Below are positions 1 through 7,982 of a stretch of DNA of 64,000 bases, one piece after another. The stretch's first letter is position 1; every line of letters starts with the position of its first letter. The notes under the pieces were generated by a model. That model did no database searches. It was not told the DNA's origin and saw only the letters and a list, made by a program, of their open reading frames with translations. The DNA comes from Lachnospiraceae bacterium (GTDB lineage Bacteria > Bacillota > Clostridia > Lachnospirales > Lachnospiraceae), in contig VSNM01000005.1 in assembly GCA_009774245.1 (NCBI GenBank), forward strand, positions 1 to 64,000. The letters are read 5' to 3'. The position numbers and the translations under genes are program-made.

Positions 1-19
1 CAGTATCTGCAATTTTCAA

Positions 20-42
20 GGTTCAATTGAGCCTAGTTTTTT
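20..42 (+). terminator. Possible weak intrinsic terminator of an upstream gene
   Basis: A five-pair stem (GGTTC at 20-24 with GAGCC at 29-33, one G-T pair) with an AATT loop is followed by a T-rich stretch at 37-42. It would end a gene lying left of the window. The stem is short, so this is tentative. Confidence 0.3.
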
Positions 43-62
43 GGTTCAGTTTTTCATAGATT

Positions 63-214
63 ACTTGACACTACCTTGTTAAATAACACTCTTGTTGTCA
101 AGTATAGCGCAAAGTGGCATTTTAGAAATAGACAATTTTGATAATTTTTAAGTGTACAGTTAGGAAAGTTAGAATAGCTATTGATTTTTGGGGCCAAATA
201 GGCTTTAATATAAT
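63..214 (+). promoter_or_regulatory. Upstream region of the bactofilin gene
   Basis: This AT-rich gap holds an 8-bp inverted repeat (ACTTGACA at 63-70, TGTCAAGT at 96-103) and a perfect -10-like TATAAT at 209-214, 39 bases before the bactofilin start. No convincing -35 lies at the right spacing from that -10. The inverted repeat could be an operator or a remnant; the sequence does not decide. Confidence 0.35.
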
Positions 215-252
215 ATAGAGAGCATGAAATGAATTTCAGGAGGTTTACTATA

Positions 253-915
253 ATGGATAATTTTGGAGCAGCAAGAAACATGGAAACAGCTATCATTCCA
301 AAGGGAACTGTCATCAACGGCAATGTTGCGATTGAGGGCAAACTTGAAATGTACGGTGTGGTGAATGGCGATATCAATTCTGACAGCAGGGTGAATATAT
401 CCGGAGATGTCACAGGAAATATCAGGGCAAATGATCTGTATGCGAAGGATTCCTTCATCGTGGGACAGATTGAGTGTGTGCAGGGAGCGACAATCCGCGA
501 GAACACAGTGATTCTCGGGGATATCATGGCGGAAAACCTGGTGGTGGACGGTGCGATACAGGGCAAAATTGACATCAAGGAAAGCGTTACGGTGGGCAAC
601 ACAGCAATCCTGGACAGCGACATCAGGGCCAGGACGATTCAGGTCAACAATGGCGCCGCGATCAACGGCCACTGTTCACTCTGCTACGCGGACATCAAGC
701 TGGAGGATGTATTCCCGGTGACAGAGGAGGAGGTGCAGGAACCGGCAAAGGATGAGACGCCGGCAGATGAAACAAAGGAAACAAAGGAAACAAAAGAGCC
801 GGAGGAAGTAAAGGAGCCGGAGGCGGTCAGTGAGGACAAGCCAAAGGCCGTGGCAAAGCCCAGGGCGATCGCGAAACCCAAGGCGGTAAAGAAGGCTGAT
901 GCGGAGGCGCAGTAA
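253..915 (+). CDS. Bactofilin family polymer-forming cytoskeletal protein
   Basis: The protein has 220 residues. The first ~150 residues carry the regular short beta-strand repeat of bactofilins, with recurring phrases such as VINGNVAIEGKLEMYGVVNG and DVTGNI, that fold as a right-handed beta-helix and self-assemble into filaments. The C-terminal ~60 residues are low complexity: a KETKETKEPEE acidic run, then a basic Pro-Lys-Ala tail, probably disordered and suited to membrane or wall contact. I chose ATG 253 because the sequence AGGAGG at 238-243 sits nine bases before it; an in-frame ATG at 229 lies upstream of that site. The next gene starts four bases after the stop, so the two are probably co-transcribed. 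Bactofilins act in cell shape and morphogenesis; the specific role here is unknown. Confidence 0.85.
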   Translation: MDNFGAARNMETAIIPKGTVINGNVAIEGKLEMYGVVNGDINSDSRVNISGDVTGNIRANDLYAKDSFIVGQIECVQGATIRENTVILGDIMAENLVVDGAIQGKIDIKESVTVGNTAILDSDIRARTIQVNNGAAINGHCSLCYADIKLEDVFPVTEEEVQEPAKDETPADETKETKETKEPEEVKEPEAVSEDKPKAVAKPRAIAKPKAVKKADAEAQ

Positions 916-919
916 ATTG

Positions 920-2146
920 ATGGAACATACAGAGTGGGAATACGGCCGGGAGTTATTTGGCGTGGATCGTATCGAAAAGACAGAGGAAATATTGGATTTT
1001 GCCAATATGGTATTCAGTATGGAATACAGCAGCACTGATTTTGCGGCGCTCCTGCCCAAGGCGTATTCCCCGAAACGCAGCGGCATCCCCATTCATCATA
1101 TGATCAGGGAAGCGGACAAAATCAAGGCGCTGATTGACATGTATCCGGTAACTCTGCGATTACAGGGAAAAACCGATAGTGCAGTCAGGGCTGCTTACGT
1201 GGGGACAGTGTCTGTGCATCCAAACGCCAGGGGCAGGGGATACATGATCGAGCTCATGAAGGCGGTTGAGCAGGATGCGCGCCGCCAGGGCTGTGCACTG
1301 ATGATTCTCGACGGCGACCGGCACAGGTATCAGTATTATGGTTTTGAGCATGCAGGGATTTGCTGCAGCTTTCAGATCGAGACAGGAAATATCATGCACG
1401 GCTGTGCCAACATCTATGATGAGGAATATATGGCGCATGCGGCATACAGCTTTGCGGAGCTCGAGGAACAAAGTTCCTGTCTGGACGTTCTATATCGGCT
1501 GTATCAAAAGAGACTTGTGACAGCGCGGTCCCGGGAGGATTTCCTGTTGTGTCTGCAGAGCTATGGCGCGACAGCTTATGCCATCCTGAAGGACGGAAAT
1601 CCTGTCGGGTATGTAAACCTGTCCGCGGATGGGAAAACGGTATCGGAGATCGAGGTTGACGATATTCGGGAGCTCCCGAGAGTATTATACGATCTGATGA
1701 TGGGATTTGATGTGGAGCGGCTTGACGTCAGCGTGGGAATGGATGAGATGGCTAAGACAGAACAGCTTGAAAAAGTGTGCGATTCCTGCAGGATGTATAT
1801 GTCGCATCAGATTAAGATACTCGACTATGAGGCGGTATTGGCATTTTTATTGAATTGGAAACAGAAATATGACACACTTGTCACAAGTGATTATGTGCTG
1901 GGCGTCAGGGACGATCAGACGGGCAGCATCGCAAATTACCTGCTGTCCGTTGCAAAGGAGCGGATCAGTGTATCGCGCACGGAGAGGGCGGCGGACACTG
2001 TCATGGGAGAGCTGGAGCTTGTCAGGGTGCTGACGACGGACTTTTGCTTTGTGGAGCAGCAAAAGGGGGAGCAGAGCAAAATAAAAAATGCGCCTGCGGG
2101 CTGGTTTCCTCTTCCGTTTTACCTGCCCGACGCAGACACATTTTGA
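920..2146 (+). CDS. GNAT family N-acetyltransferase (Eis-like two-domain form)
   Basis: This is a 408-residue cytoplasmic protein. Near residues 90-140 it has the GNAT core: VGTVSVHPNARGRGYMIELM contains the acetyl-CoA-binding R-G-x-G-Y turn, followed by LMILDGD and the YQYYGF segment that usually closes the fold. The length and the extra C-terminal half fit the Eis-like group, which have a second degenerate GNAT domain and a sterol-carrier-like tail. The start at ATG 920 was preferred over 899 because 899 lies inside the bactofilin gene and a GGAGG (903-907) lies just before 920. Substrate is unknown; members acetylate amines on small molecules or proteins. Confidence 0.8.
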   Translation: MEHTEWEYGRELFGVDRIEKTEEILDFANMVFSMEYSSTDFAALLPKAYSPKRSGIPIHHMIREADKIKALIDMYPVTLRLQGKTDSAVRAAYVGTVSVHPNARGRGYMIELMKAVEQDARRQGCALMILDGDRHRYQYYGFEHAGICCSFQIETGNIMHGCANIYDEEYMAHAAYSFAELEEQSSCLDVLYRLYQKRLVTARSREDFLLCLQSYGATAYAILKDGNPVGYVNLSADGKTVSEIEVDDIRELPRVLYDLMMGFDVERLDVSVGMDEMAKTEQLEKVCDSCRMYMSHQIKILDYEAVLAFLLNWKQKYDTLVTSDYVLGVRDDQTGSIANYLLSVAKERISVSRTERAADTVMGELELVRVLTTDFCFVEQQKGEQSKIKNAPAGWFPLPFYLPDADTF

Positions 2147-2149
2147 GTT

Positions 2150-2485
2150 TTATTCCATATATTTCCAGGTGTACAGGTTGGCGCTTCTGCATTTTGGACA
2201 GACAACCTTGTACTGCTCGAAGATAAACATCTTGATCTGGTCATCAGGAACATTTGTTGTGACAATGCGGCTCTGGCCGCATTTGCACAGAAACAGAATC
2301 TTACGGTTCAGGCGCACAGCCAGGCTCTCGCCTCTCAGACTGAGCGTCTTTTCTATGTATTTGATCTGCTCTTCGTTGTGAACACCGCATTCTTCAAGCG
2401 CCCACTTGTACTCATCGCGGATGACGTGAAGTGCCTCTGACGGGATAGATGAATAGTGCTGCTCTAATTTTTGTTCAGTAAACAT
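2150..2485 (-). CDS. Small conserved protein with two cysteine pairs (putative zinc ribbon)
   Basis: The 111-residue product has CKC (about residue 70) and CPKC (about residue 99), which together look like a four-cysteine zinc site. The N-terminal half is helical and charged. The start at 2485 is set by AGAGGA upstream on the minus strand; the longer open frame upstream is AT-rich and hydrophobic and looks non-coding. The gene converges on the acetyltransferase, with stop codons four bases apart. I do not recognise the family. Confidence 0.6.
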   Translation of the reverse strand: MFTEQKLEQHYSSIPSEALHVIRDEYKWALEECGVHNEEQIKYIEKTLSLRGESLAVRLNRKILFLCKCGQSRIVTTNVPDDQIKMFIFEQYKVVCPKCRSANLYTWKYME

Positions 2486-2705
2486 GTTGATTCCTCTTTT
2501 CTTTTTCTTTTCTTTATCTTTTATTGATTCTGTGTAGATGAATGCGTTTAGATAAAGTATAACACAAATCAGAGAAATATGGAATACGGTTTTTGTGTTA
2601 AAGAATGACAAAAAACAGCCGATATATATGATATATATTTTCGGCAGAATATAATGCCAACAAAGTAAAACGGATTTTACACAGGCCCACAGGGAGGTGG
2701 CACAA

Positions 2706-3287
2706 GTGAATAGAAGACGAGAACTTGCCCTGCAGAGAGTTTCCCGCATCGGAAGCATCGCAGCGGCAGACAATATCTCACAGAACACGAAGTACAAGAG
2801 CAGTCACACAGGCGCACGGTTTCAGACCAACACGATTGAGGCGGCATTGGGCACTTATCTGATGCGCAATAACGAGATCTACGACCTGCGCGGACAGGAC
2901 GCCTATGTCCATGGATATGGGGAATCCGGCTCGGAGGCACAGGATCAGCTTTCCAGACAGATGAAGGAATATGTATCCATGGCTTCTGCGGAGGAGAATC
3001 AGCTCGCGAATGCCAAATCCGATCTTGAGCGCCGCATTGCGGAGCATATCAATATCAGGAAGTACGAGGAAGCGCTCGCAAAAGATCCCAGTGCGCAGTA
3101 TCAGCTGAGCCACTATCACAGGAATGGTGACGAGACGGATTTTGACAGGCTTGACGCGAATCGCTGTTCTGGTTTTTTATTGTATTCTTACAATAAGATG
3201 GGTGTGCACAGCGTATTGGGAGAGCATCTGAGCTGTGGTAGCTATGGCGCAACAGGAAAAGGGGAAAATCTGGTAAAGGAAGCTTGA
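2706..3287 (+). CDS. Hypothetical protein
   Basis: The 193-residue product is hydrophilic and has no signal peptide or membrane segment. Residues ~70-120 (QLSRQMKEYVSMASAEENQL and onward) are predicted helical or coiled coil. GTG 2706 is the likely start because GGGAGG at 2692-2697 lies eight bases before it; an in-frame GTG at 2697 overlaps that site. It ends 72 bases before the FBPase gene in the same orientation. Family not recognised. Confidence 0.5.
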   Translation: MNRRRELALQRVSRIGSIAAADNISQNTKYKSSHTGARFQTNTIEAALGTYLMRNNEIYDLRGQDAYVHGYGESGSEAQDQLSRQMKEYVSMASAEENQLANAKSDLERRIAEHINIRKYEEALAKDPSAQYQLSHYHRNGDETDFDRLDANRCSGFLLYSYNKMGVHSVLGEHLSCGSYGATGKGENLVKEA

Positions 3288-3359
3288 CAGGAAATCAGAA
3301 AATTAGATCAGAAAAATTTGGATAAAGAAATTCAAATTTTAAATAAGGAAAGGTGAGCT

Positions 3360-5252
3360 ATGGACCTGACTGACGAGAAATTAAAATATCTCAAGCTGCT
3401 GGCAAGCAGGTATCCCTCCATACCATCGGTGTGCCGTGAGATCATCAATCTGAAGGCGATCTTAAACCTGCCCAAGGGGACAGAGCACTTTATGAGTGAT
3501 ATCCACGGTGAGTATGAGGCATTTTACCATATCATGAACAATGCGGCGGGTGTCATCAAGGAGAAGGTGGATATGATCTTTGCGGAGCGCATGACGCCCA
3601 GGGAGCGTCAGGAGATCTGTACGCTCGTGTACTATCCGACGGAGAAGATCAAGCTGCTCAAAAAGCAGAATGCAGTGACGCCGTATTGGTACAAGATCAA
3701 TCTCAAGAATCTGACGGAGCTCGCGAAATTTTTGTCCTCAAAGTATACGCGCTCCAAGGTCAGAAAAGCACTGCCTTCGGAGTTCAGCTACATTATCGAT
3801 GAGCTTCTGCACGCGCAGCAGGATGAGGACAACAATCAGTATGTCTATCATGAGAAGATACTGGACACCATCATTGACATTGACAGCGCGGACGCGTTTA
3901 TCGAGGCGCTCAGTACCCTGATCAAGAGGCTGGCTGTAGATCATCTCCACATTGTGGGAGATATCTATGACAGAGGCCCGAGTGCGGACAAGATCATGGA
4001 TTTGCTGATCACGCACCATTCGGTGGATATCGAGTGGGGAAATCATGATATATTGTGGATGGGTGCGGCGTGCGGCAATGAGGCGTGCATCGCAAATGTC
4101 CTCAGAAATAATCTCAAATACGACAACATTGAGATCCTGGAAAATACGTACGCAATCAGTCTGCGCTCGCTGACATTGTTTGCCGAGCAGACGTATCCGG
4201 ACATGCGGCCGATGGATGCAGCGCTCAAGGCGATCTCGGTGATCCTGTTCAAGCTTGAGGGGCAGATTATCATGCGCCATCCAGAGTATGACATGGTGGA
4301 CAGACTCCTGCTCGACAAGATTGACAAGGAGCGCGGCGCTGTCCGGATTGGCAGCCAGGAATATGAGCTGAATGACTGCTATTTTCCGACGATCAGGACG
4401 AATGATGCCTACGCGCTCTCGGCGGAGGAGCAGCATGTTATAGACGATCTGAGAGCGGCATTTGTGAACAGCCACATGCTTAGAAAACATGTTCGATTCT
4501 TGTATGAGAATGGTAGCACGTACATGTGTTACAATGGCAACCTTTTGTTTCACGGCTGTATCCCCATGACGGAGGACGGAGAGTTTGCCTCAATGCGGCT
4601 TGACGGCAGGGATTACAAGGGGAAGGAGTATATGGACTATGCCGCGAAGGTGGCAAGACGCGCCTTTTTCGGAAATTTTAACCAGTCGGACATTGACTTT
4701 ATGTGGTATCTGTGGTGTGGGAAAAAATCGCCGCTGGCTGGACGGACGATGAAGACGTTTGAGCGGACCTTTGTGGTGGACGAGAGCACCTACGATGAGC
4801 CAAAGAACCCGTATTACCGCTATTATCAGCAGGAGGAGTACTGCAAGAAGATTCTTCACGAGTTCGGACTGGACAGCGACATATCGCATATTATCAATGG
4901 ACACACGCCGATCAAGGTGTCAAAAGGGGAATCCCCGCTGAAGGCGAACAACCGGCTGATCGTGATCGATGGCGGATTCTGCCGCGCATACCAGAAGACG
5001 ACGGGCATCGCAGGCTACACGCTGATCTACAATTCGCATGGTATGCGCCTGAAGGCGCACCAGCCGTTTGAGAGCATCGCAAAGGTGCTGGAGGAGAATA
5101 AGGACATCGAGTCCACGTCCAACTTCTTTGAGACAGAGGCGGAGCGTGTGATGGTCAAGGACACGGACAACGGCAAGGAGATCAGGGAAACCATCAGGGA
5201 TCTGGAGCTGCTGCTTGCCGCGTACAGACAGGGAATGATTGTAACAAAATAA
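3360..5252 (+). CDS. fbp: Fructose-1,6-bisphosphatase, class III
   Basis: The enzyme dephosphorylates fructose-1,6-bisphosphate to fructose-6-phosphate, the committed step of gluconeogenesis, in the cytoplasm. The 630-residue length is near that of Bacillus Fbp. Metallophosphatase motifs are visible: SDIHGEYEAF near residue 43, GDIYDRGPSADKIMDL near 200, EWGNHDILWMG near 223 and NGHTPIKVSKGE near 520. AAGGAAAGG precedes ATG 3360 at good spacing. A symmetric hairpin just after the stop ends transcription. Confidence 0.95.
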   Translation: MDLTDEKLKYLKLLASRYPSIPSVCREIINLKAILNLPKGTEHFMSDIHGEYEAFYHIMNNAAGVIKEKVDMIFAERMTPRERQEICTLVYYPTEKIKLLKKQNAVTPYWYKINLKNLTELAKFLSSKYTRSKVRKALPSEFSYIIDELLHAQQDEDNNQYVYHEKILDTIIDIDSADAFIEALSTLIKRLAVDHLHIVGDIYDRGPSADKIMDLLITHHSVDIEWGNHDILWMGAACGNEACIANVLRNNLKYDNIEILENTYAISLRSLTLFAEQTYPDMRPMDAALKAISVILFKLEGQIIMRHPEYDMVDRLLLDKIDKERGAVRIGSQEYELNDCYFPTIRTNDAYALSAEEQHVIDDLRAAFVNSHMLRKHVRFLYENGSTYMCYNGNLLFHGCIPMTEDGEFASMRLDGRDYKGKEYMDYAAKVARRAFFGNFNQSDIDFMWYLWCGKKSPLAGRTMKTFERTFVVDESTYDEPKNPYYRYYQQEEYCKKILHEFGLDSDISHIINGHTPIKVSKGESPLKANNRLIVIDGGFCRAYQKTTGIAGYTLIYNSHGMRLKAHQPFESIAKVLEENKDIESTSNFFETEAERVMVKDTDNGKEIRETIRDLELLLAAYRQGMIVTK

Positions 5253-5260
5253 ATTGTATA

Positions 5261-5289
5261 AAAAATGAGCAGGTTTTCTGCTCATTTTT
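5261..5289. terminator. Bidirectional intrinsic terminator between convergent fbp and symporter genes
   Basis: A 12-base arm at 5261-5272 pairs perfectly with 5278-5289 around a five-base loop. The arms begin with five As and end with five Ts, so the hairpin has a U-tract when read from either side, as needed for the converging genes. Confidence 0.85.
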
Positions 5290-5304
5290 CGTTAGAAAAG
5301 CATT

Positions 5305-6849
5305 TTATTGTGATTTCAGCTTGCGCTCCTGCTCCGCCTGAATGTCCTCAAATGCGGAGAGCATCGGTTCGTCCTTGGAATTTTTGAACGTGCGCGCCAC
5401 ATAGTTGTTGGTGATTTTGATGACGGTTCCTGACAGTGTCAGGACGCCGATCAGGTTTGGTATCGCCATCAGTCCGTTAAAGGTGTCGGAGATATCCCAC
5501 GCGAGGTCGAGGTTCATCGTAGCGCCAAACACGATAAATACGACAAAGACAACCTTGTAGATGATTGTGGCTTTTGTGCCAAACAAAAATTCCCACGCTT
5601 TTGTCCCATAATAGCTCCAGCCGAGAACGGTGGAGAAGGCAAACAGCAGAATTGCGATGGCGATAAACGCGCCGCCGATATTCACGCCGCCAAAGTTAAA
5701 TACCGTGCCGAAGGCTTCACTTACAAGGGCGGTCTGTTCGTTCGTCGAGAGCATCTCGCCTGTGTGCAGGTCGATCAGACCAGTCGAGAGGATGGAGAAG
5801 GCAGTGAGTGTACAGACTACGATCGTGTCCGCAAACACCTCAAAAATCCCCCACATTCCCTGTCTGACAGGTTCCACGACGTTGGATGCGGAGTGGACCA
5901 TGACAGAGGAGCCAAGACCGGCCTCGTTGGAGAATACGCCGCGCTTAAAGCCCCATGTGACAGCGCTCTTGACAGCCAGACCGACAGCGGCGCCGCCGAC
6001 AGCGCGCAGGCCGAAGGCGAATGAGAAGATCGCACCGAAGACTTCGCCGACTTTTCCGATATTGACGATAAACACGATGAGTGCTCCAAGTATGTACGCA
6101 CACGCCATGAATGGCACGAACTTCTCAGTCACCTGTGCAATCCTCTTGATTCCGCCGACGATCACGAGTCCGGCGAGAACCATGAGCAGCAGACCGACGA
6201 TCAGCGCATACAGGTTGATCTCGGCAGAACCGATCATGATGACACGGTCAAGCGCGTCAACGTGGAATACGGAAGTAATGTTGCCGGCGATGGTGTTGAC
6301 CTGGCTCATGTTTCCGATTCCGAATGACGCGAGGACACAGAAGATAGAGAACAGCACGGCGAGGATTTTGCCGAGCGTCGAGCAGCCTTTTTTGGAGCCG
6401 AGGCCGTCCCGCAGGTAATACATGGCGCCGCCGCACCATTCGTCGTGACTGTTTTTCCGGCGGTAATAGATGCCGAGCACATTCTCGGAATAGTTGGTCA
6501 TCATTCCGAAAAAAGCGGAGAGCCACATCCAGAAGATCGCACCGGGACCTCCGGCGGCGATCGCAGCGGCGACGCCCGCGATATTGCCGACACCGATGGT
6601 CGCGGCGAGTGCGGTGCACAGCGCCTGGAACTGCGAGATGGATGCCTTTTCACTCGAGTTGGTGACATGGCTTCCCTTTTTGAACACACCGCCGATGGTC
6701 TTGGAGCTTACATGTCCGGCGTGTGTGATCTGAAAAAATCCAGTGCGGATTGTCAGATAGATACCGGTGCCGATGATCAGGACCAGCATGGGAATCCCCC
6801 ATACCACGCCGTTGATGGCGCCATTGACTTTTGCTATCAGATCAAGCAT
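5305..6849 (-). CDS. Sodium:alanine symporter (AGCS family)
   Basis: This 514-residue inner-membrane protein belongs to the amino-acid carrier (AGCS) family that imports alanine or glycine with sodium. About ten hydrophobic segments are visible. Typical family phrases include TALAATIGVGNIAGVAAAI, GPGAIFWMW and GVFSNEAGLGSSVM. GAAGGAGGAATCTTT precedes the ATG on the minus strand. The C-terminus is a short charged cytoplasmic tail rich in Glu, Gln and Lys. The leader holds a hairpin with a T-rich 3' side (see 6878-6924) that may control expression. Confidence 0.93.
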   Translation of the reverse strand: MLDLIAKVNGAINGVVWGIPMLVLIIGTGIYLTIRTGFFQITHAGHVSSKTIGGVFKKGSHVTNSSEKASISQFQALCTALAATIGVGNIAGVAAAIAAGGPGAIFWMWLSAFFGMMTNYSENVLGIYYRRKNSHDEWCGGAMYYLRDGLGSKKGCSTLGKILAVLFSIFCVLASFGIGNMSQVNTIAGNITSVFHVDALDRVIMIGSAEINLYALIVGLLLMVLAGLVIVGGIKRIAQVTEKFVPFMACAYILGALIVFIVNIGKVGEVFGAIFSFAFGLRAVGGAAVGLAVKSAVTWGFKRGVFSNEAGLGSSVMVHSASNVVEPVRQGMWGIFEVFADTIVVCTLTAFSILSTGLIDLHTGEMLSTNEQTALVSEAFGTVFNFGGVNIGGAFIAIAILLFAFSTVLGWSYYGTKAWEFLFGTKATIIYKVVFVVFIVFGATMNLDLAWDISDTFNGLMAIPNLIGVLTLSGTVIKITNNYVARTFKNSKDEPMLSAFEDIQAEQERKLKSQ

Positions 6850-6867
6850 AAAGATTCCTCCTTCATA

Positions 6868-6924
6868 TAAAATAAAAAGAATATCCCATTCGGACAGCCC
6901 TTTCTGTCGTAGGTGGAATATTCT
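6868..6924 (-). promoter_or_regulatory. Attenuator-like hairpin in the symporter leader
   Basis: Read on the minus strand, 6924-6914 pairs with 6888-6878 over 11 positions with one G-T pair, and a second inner stem pairs 6909-6904 with 6897-6891. The outer 3' arm runs straight into TTTTATTTTAT, and the symporter ribosome binding site follows within a few bases. This arrangement looks like a terminator placed inside the leader. I could not match it to the glycine riboswitch consensus. Confidence 0.5.
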
Positions 6925-6996
6925 CTTTATCTATATTTATACACGAAAATGGAATATAATGCAAGAAAAAAATAAAATACTGTATAAAAGGGAGGA

Positions 6997-7024
6997 TGCC
7001 AAGTAACCTCTCGACTACTTGGCA
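6997..7024. repeat. 9-bp perfect inverted repeat upstream of the symporter
   Basis: TGCCAAGTA at 6997-7005 is mirrored by TACTTGGCA at 7016-7024 with a ten-base loop. No clear T-run follows on either side, so it may be an operator or RNA stem. The rest of the gap 7025-7220 is AT-rich with no gene I can support. Confidence 0.5.
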
Positions 7025-7223
7025 TATATTATGAAAAAGTTATTATAAGTAAAGTTATCACTCGTTGTCTGTAAGGTTTTGCTCTAAGTTTTGGCTTTCT
7101 TTCGCATCACCTTATGTTATTAGTATAGAGTGTTTAAATGTCTAAATCATGTTGATTTATTGAATAATTTTTCAAAGAACTATGAACGATTTATGAACAT
7201 GGGCAAATAATACTGAGGATTAC

Positions 7224-7254
7224 GCAACCAAATCTCCCTCCTGCGATATCTAAT
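7224..7254 (+). promoter_or_regulatory. Putative ECF-type autoregulated promoter of the sigma factor gene
   Basis: GCAACC at 7224-7229 resembles the AAC-containing -35 box used by ECF sigma factors, and CGATATCTAAT at 7244-7254 contains a CG..TCTA-like -10 block about 15-17 bases downstream. It lies ~50 bases before the sigma gene. Autoregulation is usual in such pairs; here it is inferred. Confidence 0.45.
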
Positions 7255-7304
7255 CTGTGTAAGCTGAATCGATTTGGTGAGATTAATCAGAGCGGAGGAG
7301 GAAA

Positions 7305-7811
7305 ATGAGTACGTTGAATACTATGGTGAGACGCGCAAAGCGCGGCGACGCGGAGGCGTTTATCACTCTCGTCGAGGAGTGTAAGATGACGCTTCGCCGC
7401 GTGGCGCTCGGCTATCTGAAAAATGAGGAAGATGTCGCGGACGCGATACAGGATACGATTCTTGACGCGTATGAGCACATCGGAAGCCTGAAAAAAGACG
7501 AGTATTTTAAGACATGGCTTGTGCGGATTCTGATCAACCGGTGTACAAAGCGATACCGAATGAACCGGCACAAGGCGTATCTGGAAGATTACAGCGAGGA
7601 AGCCCAATACGATGCGGGAAATGCGGACGTGGAGTTTCGCGAGATGCTGTCCGTGCTGCCCGAGGACAGCAGGGTTATTTTTCAGCTATATTATGGCGAG
7701 CAGTTTACGGTCAGGGAGATTGCACAGATTCTTGATATGAATGAGAACACGGTAAAGAGCAGGCTGCATCGCGGAAAGGAGCAGCTGCGTGTGGCGCTCG
7801 AGAGACGGTAA
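7305..7811 (+). CDS. ECF-type RNA polymerase sigma factor
   Basis: The 168-residue protein has only regions 2 and 4, as in extracytoplasmic-function sigma factors. Region 2 includes DAIQDTILDAYEHIGSL and FKTWLVRILINRC (residues ~45-80). Region 4 includes REIAQILDMNENTVKSRLHR (residues ~137-156), the -35-binding helix-turn-helix. GGAGGAGG before ATG 7305 is a strong ribosome site. The next gene, 171 bases downstream, encodes a membrane protein with a DUF4179-like segment, the usual anti-sigma partner. The signal sensed is not known. Confidence 0.92.
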   Translation: MSTLNTMVRRAKRGDAEAFITLVEECKMTLRRVALGYLKNEEDVADAIQDTILDAYEHIGSLKKDEYFKTWLVRILINRCTKRYRMNRHKAYLEDYSEEAQYDAGNADVEFREMLSVLPEDSRVIFQLYYGEQFTVREIAQILDMNENTVKSRLHRGKEQLRVALERR

Positions 7812-7840
7812 AGCGGGGGTATTCGTTATAGTTCAGTGTA

Positions 7841-7959
7841 GGACTTCGCACTACGCTGCGAAGTCCGTGAGAAAGCGTGGAGATTGAGATGCATCAAGCC
7901 ACCACGAAGTGGTTTTGCATGGCTTGATGCGTTACAGTTCAGCAAGGCTGAACTGTAAC
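7841..7959. repeat. Hairpin-repeat element, copy A (between sigma and anti-sigma genes)
   Basis: Three successive hairpins fill this spacer: a 10-bp perfect stem (7841-7850 with 7857-7866), an 11-bp stem (7891-7901 with 7920-7930) enclosing CCACGAAGTGG at 7902-7912, and a 13-bp perfect stem with a three-base loop (7931-7943 with 7947-7959). The order hairpin, CCACGAAGTGG core, GGCTTG..TGC, hairpin is shared with copies B (9393-9551) and C (12664-12757), while the outer stems differ in sequence. It is probably a short mobile or REP-like repeat. Confidence 0.7.
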
Positions 7960-7982
7960 ATTTGGTTGAATGGAGGATTGTT

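Noticed and set aside
6850..7304. Glycine riboswitch upstream of the alanine symporter
   Set aside because: The conserved glycine aptamer cores were not found; only generic stems are present.
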